A stretch of DNA of 64,000 nt from Sinorhizobium sp. 6-70 (GTDB lineage: Bacteria; Pseudomonadota; Alphaproteobacteria; Rhizobiales; Rhizobiaceae). The notes under the pieces were generated by a model, which was not told the origin of the DNA, did no database searches, and saw only the letters and a program-made list of their open reading frames with translations. The stretch is taken from contig NZ_JASKLS010000010.1 in NCBI RefSeq assembly GCF_030124375.1, positions 124,001-188,000 on the forward strand, written 5' to 3'. Numbering within the stretch: the first letter of the stretch is position 1; every line of letters starts with the position of its first letter. Of this stretch, positions 30,561 to 38,873 are shown in pieces. Made by a program: the position numbers and the translations under genes.

Positions 30561-30989
30561 TCAACCTGCGATATAGGCCTTGATCTGTTCGGTCTCGTGC
30601 TCCATTGCGCGGATATGGTGCTTAACCACGTCACCGATCGAAACGATGCCAGCCAGACGACCTTCCCTTTCCACCGGCAAGTGGCGTGCACGCAGCTTGC
30701 TCATCATTTCCATCAGCGTAGCAATGGACATTTCCTCGCGGCAGCAATAGACGTTCTGCCACATGACGGAAGAAACCGGACTGTCGAGACAGGTGGCGCC
30801 ATATTTGGCGATCGAAGCTACGACATCACGCTCCGTCAGAATGCCAACGATTTGATCGTCCGGATCGACAACGACGACCGCCCCGATACGATTGTCATGC
30901 AGAAAGGTCGCAGCCTGATGAACTGTCACATCCGGGGTGACAGTCACGACGTTGTGGCCTTTTTCGTTGAGAATCGCTCTTACTGACAT
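30561..30989 (-). CDS. Two-CBS-domain protein
   Basis: 142 residues, a pair of CBS motifs (8-65 and 75-135) with VVVVDPDDQIVGILTERDVV and GRLAGIVSIGDVVKHHI. Such stand-alone Bateman modules sense adenine nucleotides. No other domain. GGGAGATGTGTGG precedes the ATG of MSVRAIL. Neighbours do not suggest a partner. Confidence 0.92.
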   Translation of the reverse strand: MSVRAILNEKGHNVVTVTPDVTVHQAATFLHDNRIGAVVVVDPDDQIVGILTERDVVASIAKYGATCLDSPVSSVMWQNVYCCREEMSIATLMEMMSKLRARHLPVEREGRLAGIVSIGDVVKHHIRAMEHETEQIKAYIAG

Positions 30990-31053
30990 CCACACATCTC
31001 CCGTTATACCACGCCGGGCCGGTGGGAAGAGGTTCTGGCCGTCTCGTGTGCTT

Positions 31054-31098
31054 GCAGCGCCGCGCGTCACTTCGGATGCTTGATGGTCGCTTTAACAC
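31054..31098. repeat. Degenerate RIME-like half element
   Basis: Begins CAGCGCCGCGCGT and ends GGTCGCTTTAACAC, as in the first palindrome and linker of the full copies, but mismatched. With the full copy at 31234-31338 it brackets about 135 bases in which I see no convincing gene. Confidence 0.5.
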
Positions 31099-31233
31099 CC
31101 CGAGCCTCTGCACAATCAAAGATCTGTGCAGGGTTGCCGCAGGAACCCGCCCCAATATCCGATGTCGATCGTTGGCCCTCGCGCCTCTCCTGCACGAAAC
31201 CCAGGCCGACACCCAGCCTTGCACGCTCGCCGT

Positions 31234-31338
31234 CTACGGCGCCGCGTGTCATATCAGACGCGCGAAGGACGCTGTAGCACTTTGAGTTGCTGCATGTTTT
31301 TATCCTTAAATCGGTTGCGATTTAAGGAAACATGCAGC
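31234..31338. repeat. RIME1-like double palindrome, full copy
   Basis: First palindrome CTACGGCG...CGCTGTAG, linker GCACTTTGAGTTGC, second palindrome with arms around CCTTAAATCG / CGATTTAAGG. Lies in the 540-base gap between the CBS gene and the rhomboid gene; the rest of that gap shows no supported gene. Confidence 0.82.
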
Positions 31339-31527
31339 AGGCGACCGTAGGGAATGGTGCTCCAGCGATCTTGGGAAATCAAGCCTTGTCGCTCGGCCGC
31401 CCGGATATGTCAGGCATCACATTTATGAATCCGCCTTGAAACAATTCGGGATCATAAATGTCACTGTTTTTCATAAGTTACGGGCAGGAACCAGGCTCAG
31501 ACACGCATGCGGGCGGAATCCATGGTC

Positions 31528-32259
31528 TTAGTCGCGCGGATCAAAGAACCCGAACAGGAGAAAGCCGAAGAGGAAACCGCCGATATGCGCTTCCCAGGCG
31601 ACGCTTCCCGCGCCGCCAACGGAAAACATGCCGAGGCCGACCAGAAAATTGGTCAGGAACCAGATGCCGGTGAAGACCAGCACAGAGCGGTTGGCAAGCG
31701 TTTCGGTTAGCGAAAGCCGCCGGTTAAGATGCGCGAACTGGCGGCTGATGCGACCGCTCGGCGAGAAGACGAAACGCGCTGCCGCCCCCATAAAACCGGA
31801 AACAACCCCGGAGGCGCCAACCACGACGATAATTTCACCCCAATGAAATACCGTGTGCAAGGCGACGGCAGCGGCGGCCGAAAGGCACCAGAACAAGGCC
31901 AGGCGCACCATGCCGATGCGCCGTACGACCGGCGCCCCGAAAGCAACCATCCAGAAGATGTTGAAGATGAGATGGTCCCAACTGCCGTGCAGAAACGAAT
32001 AGGTGACCGGCGTCCAAAGCCAGACGAGCCCTTGTTCTGAAAGCGGGAGCGTGTAGCGCACGGGCAGGAAGGCGAAGTTCAGGATCAGTTCCTGATCTAC
32101 GGCCGGCGACAGGAGATAGGTTCTCAGCGCGTGAACAGCGATGAGAAACAAGAGGATGCCGGTTAGTCCCGCCGGCAGATTGAAGGCGGGTTCGCGGGCA
32201 CGGGCCGTGTCATTCTTGGCATCCGTTTCCGCTGGTGTCGCTGCCTGATCTCGTTCCAT
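31528..32259 (-). CDS. Rhomboid family intramembrane serine protease
   Basis: 243 residues. Six or so membrane segments; HxxxN-type motif in GSWDHLIFNIFWMVAFG, nucleophile in VVGASGVVSGFMG, catalytic His in WEAHIGGFLFGF. All catalytic residues are present, so an active intramembrane protease. Substrate unknown. The N-terminal ~25 residues are cytoplasmic and polar. Monocistronic. Confidence 0.93.
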   Translation of the reverse strand: MERDQAATPAETDAKNDTARAREPAFNLPAGLTGILLFLIAVHALRTYLLSPAVDQELILNFAFLPVRYTLPLSEQGLVWLWTPVTYSFLHGSWDHLIFNIFWMVAFGAPVVRRIGMVRLALFWCLSAAAAVALHTVFHWGEIIVVVGASGVVSGFMGAAARFVFSPSGRISRQFAHLNRRLSLTETLANRSVLVFTGIWFLTNFLVGLGMFSVGGAGSVAWEAHIGGFLFGFLLFGFFDPRD

Positions 32260-32604
32260 GCCTGCTCTCTTCCATCGCTGCTTGCGCGTTCGCGATCAGG
32301 TTCTATGGCAGTATCGCCACCGGACAGCGCGAAGGCATAAGCAAACAAAAAAAGACCGTCCAGTAAAAACTGAACGGCCGCTAAGCCCTTATACCGAGCT
32401 TCAATCGCGTGCTGAAGGCAAACCTTCGTGAAGTGATGACATCTAAGTGCCAGCGGGCGGCGCCGAGTGCAATCGAAACCGATCGTTAACCTTAATATCG
32501 GCGTGGCACGAAAATCGCTCCACCATTTCTGAAATCGAAGGAGCCGCGCCCGCTGTGCCAATTAGGAGCAGTGGGAGCCGGATCGACGGAATGAATGGGC
32601 CATC
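32260..32604. other. Intergenic region rhomboid / PAS gene
   Basis: 345 bases between divergent genes; no gene seen. Expected to hold both promoters. AGGAGCAGTGGGAG at 32564 is too far upstream to serve as the PAS gene ribosome site. Confidence 0.45.
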
Positions 32605-33216
32605 ATGCGCAGCAAAACAACGATAGAGTTGTTCCGATATTGGAACACGTTACGCGGTGAACGGGACCTGCCGCGTCGCGACGAGATCGAACCTCAAGAA
32701 ATTTGTGCGCTGCTGCCAAGCCTGTTCATCCTTGAACGGCAGCCGAGCGGCGACATTCGCTTCCGGCTCGCCGGCACCCATGTCTGCGCCCTTTTCGGTC
32801 GAGAGTTCCGTGGCCAACCATTTGGCGCGCTGTGGACCGCCAGCGAAGCGAGCGAAGCCGCGCGGATCGCCGATCAGGTAATGACGCAACGCGCTCTCGC
32901 GGCCCTCTCGGCCTGCGGACTGACGGCAGGCGGTGAGCGGCTGGAGACCGAATTGCTGCTGACGCCAATCGGATCGCCGGAGGGCGGCAGCGACCGCATC
33001 CTCGGTTCGCTGGCACCGCTGTCGCGCCCTTCATGGCTGCATATGACGCCGCTTGAATGCCTTGTCGCACGAGGTCTGCAAATTTTCGACAGCTCGTGCG
33101 GCGATCGTTCCGAGATGGCTGAGGCGTCCCATCCTGCGGATGCCACAAGACGACGTGAAGAAATCGGCCGCAAGGTCCAGCACCTGCGCATCTTCGAAGG
33201 CGGACGGGAACGCTGA
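32605..33216 (+). CDS. PAS_5 domain protein
   Basis: 203 residues. Begins TTIELFRYWNTLRGERDLPRRDEI, the hallmark of the alphaproteobacterial PAS_5 family; the Caulobacter member MopJ affects motility and c-di-GMP signalling. The PAS core covers about 30-150; the C-terminal tail is polar. A tandem PilZ protein follows 93 bases downstream on the same strand, which supports a c-di-GMP-linked role, by inference. Confidence 0.82.
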   Translation: MRSKTTIELFRYWNTLRGERDLPRRDEIEPQEICALLPSLFILERQPSGDIRFRLAGTHVCALFGREFRGQPFGALWTASEASEAARIADQVMTQRALAALSACGLTAGGERLETELLLTPIGSPEGGSDRILGSLAPLSRPSWLHMTPLECLVARGLQIFDSSCGDRSEMAEASHPADATRRREEIGRKVQHLRIFEGGRER

Positions 33217-33309
33217 GCCGCGAGAAGCAGCCAACCGCGGGGCCAACCTTCTATTAACCGAGACCGCCTATAATTTCACAGGCAAGGATGCTTCGATTGC
33301 AGAGTGACC

Positions 33310-33918
33310 ATGTTCTCGTTTCAGCACGCACAAAACACCGGCCCGAAGCCGCACCAGGAAAGTGCCTTTCAGCGCGTTTCGGTAAATCTTTCGGGACGGC
33401 TGATGCTTGCCAATCGCGATGAATTTGATTGCACCGCAGTCGACATGTCGCCAGGCGACGTTCTCCTTTCCTCGCCCGCCCGCCCACGCGCCGGCGAGCG
33501 GATCATCGCCTATATCGAGCATGTCGGGCGCCTCGAAGGCACCGTGTCGCGGCTCGCTGACCACGCCTTCGTCATCCAGCTCAACGCGACGGAACGGAAG
33601 CGCGAGAAGCTGGCGGCGCAGCTCACATGGATCGCCAACAAGCACGAGCTCGGCCTGCCGGAGGATCGGCGCCATGACCGCCTCCTACCGCGCAGGGCGC
33701 TGACGGAACTCACGTTCGGCACCGGCGAAAAATACGCCTGCCGCATTATTGACCTCTCCCTCTCCGGCGCCGCGATCGACATCGAAACCCGGCCCGCGAT
33801 CGGGACCCCGGTCAAGCTCGGCAATATGAAAGGCAGGATCGTCCGGCACTTCCAGGAAGGCGTGGCGGTCGAATTCTCCGGCATCCAATCTCGCGAAGCA
33901 CTGGCCGAATTCCTTTGA
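33310..33918 (+). CDS. Tandem PilZ domain protein
   Basis: 202 residues with two PilZ-like modules: 20-100 (RVSVNLSGRLMLANRDEF, DMSPGDVLL) and 118-200 (DRRHDRLLPRRALTELTF, DLSLSGAAIDI). The second has the RxxxR and (D/N)xSxxG c-di-GMP-binding motifs (LPRRA, DLSLSG); the first has RVSVN and DMSPGD, partly degenerate. Likely a c-di-GMP effector. Downstream of the PAS_5 gene. Confidence 0.85.
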   Translation: MFSFQHAQNTGPKPHQESAFQRVSVNLSGRLMLANRDEFDCTAVDMSPGDVLLSSPARPRAGERIIAYIEHVGRLEGTVSRLADHAFVIQLNATERKREKLAAQLTWIANKHELGLPEDRRHDRLLPRRALTELTFGTGEKYACRIIDLSLSGAAIDIETRPAIGTPVKLGNMKGRIVRHFQEGVAVEFSGIQSREALAEFL

Positions 33919-34518
33919 GCCATCGGCGGCAAATCCCGTCGGCTGCCCCGCAGCAGAGAATATCGCCGATATTGCCCCGTGCTTCACACGGATTTGGCCA
34001 AGTGCACACCATGGCCGCCGCCGGACGATAGCGTTTTCATGCGATGGCGATCGTTCCCGCGACCGTCCTATGCGAGCCATGCTGAACGCGATGCGTGTTT
34101 TCCGGCGTGAGCACGACTCCATCCTGACGTGACCGTCGAGCATTTCTCAAATATTTTCCGGAAAAATTTCCCGCGTCTTGCCCCTTTAGCGTGGAATGGA
34201 CGTAAATCCCGTTCTTAACAGCCTCTATCAGCGACCTCAGATCCCGCAAAACGCCCAGTCAGCCACTCCGAGCAAGAGCGGCTCTTCGCTTCGAATTACC
34301 GTTATTTTCCCGAACGATAACAATCTGAATCCGCTCCCTATGGCTCTCCGCGCGGGGGAACTTTCGCTAAAATTTGAATCAATATTTATTCTTATTTGAT
34401 TGGCTTTTTATTCTTATTTTCTGCGCATACTATTCTTATTTGTACTTGTTTTTACCTCGCTTCTTCGCCGCGGATAAAAAACTCTGTGCCATTGTCGAAC
34501 CACAACGGGGAGACAACA
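33919..34518. other. 600-base non-coding region upstream of the BTLCP gene
   Basis: No supported gene. Composition changes from GC-rich to strongly AT-rich at 34380-34470, where three exact repeats lie. Likely a long regulatory region or leader. Confidence 0.55.
34387..34441 (+). promoter_or_regulatory. Three TATTCTTATTT repeats at exact 22-bp period
   Basis: Identical 11-base copies at 34387-34397, 34409-34419 and 34431-34441, i.e. every second helical turn on one face of the DNA. They lie 132 to 78 bases before the BTLCP start codon, where an activator or a nucleoid protein would bind. No regulator recognised. Confidence 0.65.
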
Positions 34519-35127
34519 ATGCACAGAGCCATCACCAAGACGATTGCGGTCGCGGCCCTTTTCGTCGGTTTCCTGACCGAGGCTGCCCTCGCCCTGCCGG
34601 CGAACATCGCGGTGGGCGGCACCACCAATCCGCCGATCGGCCACTATGAATTCTGCAAGCGCAATCCGTCCGAATGCACCGCCAATGGAACAGACGGCGG
34701 CCCGATGGTGCTGACCCGCGAGGGCTGGCAGAAAATTCTCGAGGTCAATTACGAGGTCAACGAGGCCGTGACCCCGATGACGGATATGGAAATCCACGGC
34801 GTGGAAGAAGAATGGTCTTACCCGGACACCGTCGGTGACTGCGAGGACTACGTGCTCCTCAAACGCCGCAAGCTGATCGAGAGCGGCTTTTCTCCCGCCG
34901 ATCTGCTGATCACCGTCGTGTTGCAGCCGAATGGCGACGGCCACGCGGTTCTGACAGTACGCACCGACCGCGGTGACTTCATCCTCGACAACATGCGCAG
35001 CAAGGTGCTTCGCTGGTCGGAGACCGAATACACCTTCCTGAAGCGGCAGTCTTCCGAGAATGCCGGGCGCTGGATGAAACTGCAGGACGGCCGCGCCGTG
35101 GCGGTGGGCAGCGTAACGACGCAATAG
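34519..35127 (+). CDS. Periplasmic transglutaminase-like cysteine proteinase (BTLCP)
   Basis: 202 residues. Signal peptide 1-26 (TIAVAALFVGFLTEAALA). Cys-His-Asp triad of the BTLCP/LapG family: GDCEDYVLLKR, GHAVLTVRT and FILDNM. LapG proteases cut periplasmic loops of surface adhesins under c-di-GMP control through LapD; no lapD is visible here, but a tandem PilZ gene lies upstream. Full family length. Confidence 0.92.
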   Translation: MHRAITKTIAVAALFVGFLTEAALALPANIAVGGTTNPPIGHYEFCKRNPSECTANGTDGGPMVLTREGWQKILEVNYEVNEAVTPMTDMEIHGVEEEWSYPDTVGDCEDYVLLKRRKLIESGFSPADLLITVVLQPNGDGHAVLTVRTDRGDFILDNMRSKVLRWSETEYTFLKRQSSENAGRWMKLQDGRAVAVGSVTTQ

Positions 35128-35210
35128 AGGCACGCTATCGGGCCACCCTCCCTGATGACAGTTATCGGGCTTCGGTCAAATCCGCGTTCCCCGTGTCGAC
35201 CAAGCCTCTC

Positions 35211-35311
35211 CAGCGCCGCGCGTGCAATCGGATGCACAAAGGTCGCTGTAGCACTTTGAAGTGCTGCATGATTTTGTCCTTAGATCGATTCCGTTTTAGG
35301 GAATCATGCAG
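35211..35311. repeat. RIME1-like double palindrome
   Basis: CAGCGCCGCGCGT...GGTCGCTG, linker TAGCACTTTGAAGTGC, then CTGCATGATTTTGTCCTTA...AATCATGCAG. The second palindrome is imperfect. Lies downstream of the BTLCP gene. Confidence 0.8.
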
Positions 35312-35313
35312 TT

Positions 35314-35345
35314 GCCGGTTCCGTTGTCCCCGGAACCGGCTTTTT
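35314..35345 (+). terminator. Intrinsic terminator downstream of the BTLCP gene
   Basis: Ten-base arms GCCGGTTCCG / CGGAACCGGC with a short loop, then TTTTTCTTTC on the plus strand. About 190 bases after the BTLCP stop, with the RIME element in between. Confidence 0.8.
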
Positions 35346-35503
35346 CTTTCCCAAGACCCGCAGGACCGGCTCCGCCCGAGGTGCATTTCACCGAAAATTA
35401 ACCATCTTCATCGACCGTCGAAGGCGACATTCCGGCCAGATCACTTGCTCTCGCTTGAGGCCGGATTGGGCGCACAACAACAAGCCGCGACGGACGATCC
35501 TGC

Positions 35504-36235
35504 ATGAATGCGCCAACCAGTGGCCCCGAACCGGAATTTTCGCCGCTCCTCTCGCCGTATTTTGTCTACAAGATTACCGCGGTCGTCGTTCTGCTGGCGG
35601 TACTAACTACGATCGTTTCGTTTTCCGGACACCGGCTTGGTGAAAAGCTCGTGCTTGCCGGACACACCTCCAGTCAAGAGATCTACGACATCTTCATCGG
35701 GCAGGATCACCTGCGGCTACCGGCCAACATCATCCGCTTCGAGAGCCAGCGTGCGACCAGTATTGCCGAGCGCATCGACCTTTACCTGACCTGGCCGTCT
35801 CTCGAGGGCTACGGCGAGAACAACCGGGACCTGTTCAACGACATCAACCGGCCGGAAAACCTGATCTTTCTGCAACTCTCGCAGAGCACGATGTCGCAAG
35901 ACATGTCGGGACGGCTGGAGCCTATCTATCGCCACATCTTCAGCGAAGAGGTCCAGCCCGGTCCCGCAGGCTTGGTCCGGCACGACGCCAAGTCGAATAC
36001 AAGCTACGCTGGTGAAGTTTTCTTCACCGCGGACCGTGCCGGGCAATCGCCTTACGTCCTGCGCTGCACCCTGCCCGCAGACGCGGAGGCAGCGACGAGC
36101 GCCGACTGCCAGCGCGACGTTCATGTCGGCAAGGATCTCACCGTGCTCTACCGTTTTTCGAGCAAGCTGCTGCCGCAATGGCGGATGATCGACAATTCCG
36201 TGGAAACCTTCGTTCGCAGCCGGCTGGCGCCCTGA
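35504..36235 (+). CDS. Membrane-anchored hypothetical protein (possibly DUF6030)
   Basis: 243 residues. One N-terminal membrane segment (about 24-44, ITAVVVLLAVLTTIVSF), then a ~195-residue periplasmic part with LRLPANIIRFESQR, RIDLYLTWPSLEGY and FRSRLAP-like end. I associate this pattern with a Rhizobiaceae-restricted family of unknown function; the family number is from memory and less sure than the topology. Two cysteines in the C-terminal half (RCTL, DCQR) may form a disulfide. Confidence 0.7.
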   Translation: MNAPTSGPEPEFSPLLSPYFVYKITAVVVLLAVLTTIVSFSGHRLGEKLVLAGHTSSQEIYDIFIGQDHLRLPANIIRFESQRATSIAERIDLYLTWPSLEGYGENNRDLFNDINRPENLIFLQLSQSTMSQDMSGRLEPIYRHIFSEEVQPGPAGLVRHDAKSNTSYAGEVFFTADRAGQSPYVLRCTLPADAEAATSADCQRDVHVGKDLTVLYRFSSKLLPQWRMIDNSVETFVRSRLAP

Positions 36236-36416
36236 TTTTGTCCAAGAGTCATGGTGCAGGCGAAACGCCGACCCGGTTGGGTCGACGGTGTCGTTCCTGA
36301 ACAAAACGGCCCACCCCAGGAAACCAATCATTCATCATAAACCGATTGGTAACGCTATCTCGATACTGTCGCAGGAACGATCGTTCCCGGCGACGCGTCC
36401 GGACGGCATCCATGAC

Positions 36417-37907
36417 ATGAGAATAAAGAGCAGCGTAGTGTCTCAATCCGTTTTTTTTGATATCGCGAAACGCCCGCTTGGCGCCTTTTCAAAAATCGCA
36501 GGACGGATTGTCCTCGCCGGCGCCATTGCCGTATTGGCCCTCTCCGCGCCGGCAATGGCCAATCCGAAATACGCCGGCATCGTCGTCGATGCCAAGACCG
36601 GCAAGGTGCTTTACGGCGAGGATGCGGACCAGCTGCGCTATCCGGCCTCTCTCACCAAGATGATGACGCTGTATCTGACGTTCGAGGCGCTCGAAGCCGG
36701 ACGGATCAGCAGGTCCACGCCAGTCCCATTCTCCAAGAACGCCGCGGCAGAACCTCCATCCAAATTGGGTGTGCGAGCCGGCCAGTCGATCACGGTCGAG
36801 CAGGCGATCCTCTCGCTCGTGACGCGCTCCGCCAACGACGCTGCCACGGCACTGGGTGAGCTCCTTGGCGGTTCCGAGCAGCGTTTTGCCCGGATGATGA
36901 CCAACAAGGCCCGCGCGCTCGGCATGACGCACACGACCTACCGCAATGCCAACGGCCTACCGAACCCGGATCAGAAGACGACGGCTCGTGACCAGGCGCG
37001 GCTCGGCATCGCGCTGCGGCAGCACTTTCCCCAATATTATGACTATTTCTCTACGCGGAGTTTCCGTTTCGGCAAGCAGACGATCGGCAACCATAACCGG
37101 CTTGTTGGCAGTGTCCGCGGCGTCGACGGCATCAAGACCGGCTATACCCGCGCATCCGGTTTCAACCTGGTGACCTCGGCACAGCTTGACGGGCGTAGCA
37201 TTGTCGCCGTCGTGCTGGGCGGAACGTCCGGTGGTTCCCGCGATGCCCAAATGCGCAAGCTCGTCGCCAAATACATGCCGGCCGCCTCGCGCCGCGGCGG
37301 GGGCAACCTCATCGCGGAAGCGCCGACCGCCGAACCGCCTGTCGCCGCGGTGGCGCAGGCCGAAGTGAAGCCTGCAGCAGCGCCCGTCGCGGTCGCCTCG
37401 GCTGCCATGGACCTGCCCAACACCGGCCCGGTTCCGGATTTCCGCTACAGTGGCGAAAGCTCAAGCCGTATGGAAATGGCTTACGCGGCAACGCAGCCGG
37501 CGTCCGACAACCCGGTGCTTACGGGCAAGATCGCGCCGAACACGCTCGAAGCCCAAAGCGCCAAGCTCTCCGCGCAGCCGGCCGCTGCGGATGTCGACAC
37601 ACAGATCACCAACTCTGTTGCCGCCAAGGCTGAGACCCAGCTGGAAGCAGAGGCGCAGCCGCAGGGTTGGGTTATCCAGATCGGCGCTACCCCCGACAAG
37701 GCGCAGGCAATGACGCTTCTCGGCAATGCCAAGGAGAAGGGCGGCAAGATGTTGCGCAATGCGACACCGTTTACCGTCGCCTTCTCGAACGGCGGTGGCC
37801 AGGTCTACCGGGCACGGTTCGGCGGCTTCGACGACCAGGACAAGGCCGTCAATGCATGCAAGGTTTTGAAGAAGAAGGGTTTCGCTTGCTGGGCGAGCCA
37901 GCAGTAA
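36417..37907 (+). CDS. D-alanyl-D-alanine carboxypeptidase with SPOR domain
   Basis: 496 residues. Signal peptide about 1-44. Peptidase S11 (DacA/C type) domain: SLTK (S-x-x-K), SAND (S-x-N) and KTG in GIKTGYT. After ~300 comes an Ala/Pro-rich linker and, from about 420, a SPOR domain (WVIQIGATPDKAQAMTLL...YRARFGGF) that targets denuded septal peptidoglycan. Trims D-Ala from pentapeptides in the periplasm. Start chosen to give the signal peptide. Confidence 0.92.
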   Translation: MRIKSSVVSQSVFFDIAKRPLGAFSKIAGRIVLAGAIAVLALSAPAMANPKYAGIVVDAKTGKVLYGEDADQLRYPASLTKMMTLYLTFEALEAGRISRSTPVPFSKNAAAEPPSKLGVRAGQSITVEQAILSLVTRSANDAATALGELLGGSEQRFARMMTNKARALGMTHTTYRNANGLPNPDQKTTARDQARLGIALRQHFPQYYDYFSTRSFRFGKQTIGNHNRLVGSVRGVDGIKTGYTRASGFNLVTSAQLDGRSIVAVVLGGTSGGSRDAQMRKLVAKYMPAASRRGGGNLIAEAPTAEPPVAAVAQAEVKPAAAPVAVASAAMDLPNTGPVPDFRYSGESSSRMEMAYAATQPASDNPVLTGKIAPNTLEAQSAKLSAQPAAADVDTQITNSVAAKAETQLEAEAQPQGWVIQIGATPDKAQAMTLLGNAKEKGGKMLRNATPFTVAFSNGGGQVYRARFGGFDDQDKAVNACKVLKKKGFACWASQQ

Positions 37908-37985
37908 CGAACAAGACTTTCTGACGGGCGGGTGCGTTTCGCCTGGCCGTCTTCCTCGGATTTGTACAGCGTAACGAGGTTGGTC

Positions 37986-38255
37986 ATGGCAGTGAACGAG
38001 AATGTTCCCGGTGTTACCGTGATGCCGGGAAAGAAAACGAGATCTTCGCGCATTGGTCTGCACCCCCTGCATGAGGCCGCAATGCGCATCGCCGACATCG
38101 GCTTGAACCGCTCGAAAGCGAAGACGCGAGATCTCGTCGGCATGCTTTTAACGCATGGTGCGCGTGCATGGCGCTCGACCCAGCCGCGCGCCGGCATCCA
38201 CCTGCATGTGACTGCCGCCGGCCGTCGCCATCCGCTCCGACTGCGCATCCACTGA
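37986..38255 (+). CDS. Small basic hypothetical protein
   Basis: 89 residues, rich in Arg, His and Ala, ending AGRRHPLRLRIH. No membrane segment or known domain. It follows the carboxypeptidase gene by 78 bases. No strong ribosome site, so moderate support; the protein-like N-terminal half and fit in the gap are the main arguments. Confidence 0.5.
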   Translation: MAVNENVPGVTVMPGKKTRSSRIGLHPLHEAAMRIADIGLNRSKAKTRDLVGMLLTHGARAWRSTQPRAGIHLHVTAAGRRHPLRLRIH

Positions 38256-38289
38256 TTTCCGAAAGTGAGGGCTGTTTGCTCGCCGATAC

Positions 38290-38727
38290 CTAGAGAAGGC
38301 CAAGCTCGGCCAGTTCGCGTCTCAGTTCCAGCGGCATGTCCGCCTCCCCGGAGGAAAGCGAAGCCAGGTCGCGCGGCGCCTCCTTGTCCTGCAGGTAGCG
38401 CCATCCCTGGAAAGCGCGGCGCGGCTGGAGTTCGGTTTCAACCACTTCCGGTCCAAGGATGAGATTGCAGCGGCCGATGCCCTCGCCGTCGGTGAAGGTC
38501 TCGATGCCAATCAATGGCTGCCGCGCTTGCACATGCCCCTTGATCACCCAATAGAGTGAGCCGCCGGCAAGGAGTTCCTCAGTACGTTTCGGAACCATCC
38601 GCGTCGTATGAAACGAGTGAGGCTCCTGCCCGGCCGCGATCGCAGCCAGCGCCTTGCGCGACACCCATTCGCGCAAGTCCTCGACCGATTCTGCGCCAAC
38701 GCAGAGCTTTATGAGATGCAACGCCAT
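38290..38727 (-). CDS. DUF1489 family protein
   Basis: 145 residues. Matches the alphaproteobacterial DUF1489 pattern: ALHLIKLCVGAESVEDLREWV, HSFHTTRMVPKRTEELL, GSLYWVIKGHVQARQPLIGI and GIGRCNLILGPEVVET. Resembles RNA-binding or PUA-like folds in layout but function is unknown. Convergent with the small basic gene. Confidence 0.88.
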   Translation of the reverse strand: MALHLIKLCVGAESVEDLREWVSRKALAAIAAGQEPHSFHTTRMVPKRTEELLAGGSLYWVIKGHVQARQPLIGIETFTDGEGIGRCNLILGPEVVETELQPRRAFQGWRYLQDKEAPRDLASLSSGEADMPLELRRELAELGLL

Positions 38728-38842
38728 GAGAGACCTTGAACACCCGTCCGCCGGCCGTGGTCAAGCGTGTTGAACCTGTTCTTCCACAGGAGCGCCCCAC
38801 CTCATGATCCTATGGCAGGATTGGGGCAGAAAACCGCGTGGG

Positions 38843-38868
38843 TCGCGCCGCGCGTCTCCGCGGCGCGA
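38843..38868 (-). terminator. Probable terminator after sdaA
   Basis: Perfect nine-base arms CGCGCCGCG / CGCGGCGCG around six bases, six bases after the sdaA stop on the minus strand. The T-run (GGTTTTC) is about ten bases further on, so efficiency is uncertain. Confidence 0.5.
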
Positions 38869-38873
38869 GAGCG

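Noticed and set aside
31067..31252. 61-codon minus-strand frame between RIME copies
   Set aside because: Its start lies inside the RIME palindrome, no ribosome site, and both ends are repeat sequence; possible remnant but not supportable as a gene.
34196..34399. 67-codon plus-strand frame
   Set aside because: No ribosome site, runs into the AT-rich repeat region and looks unlike a protein.
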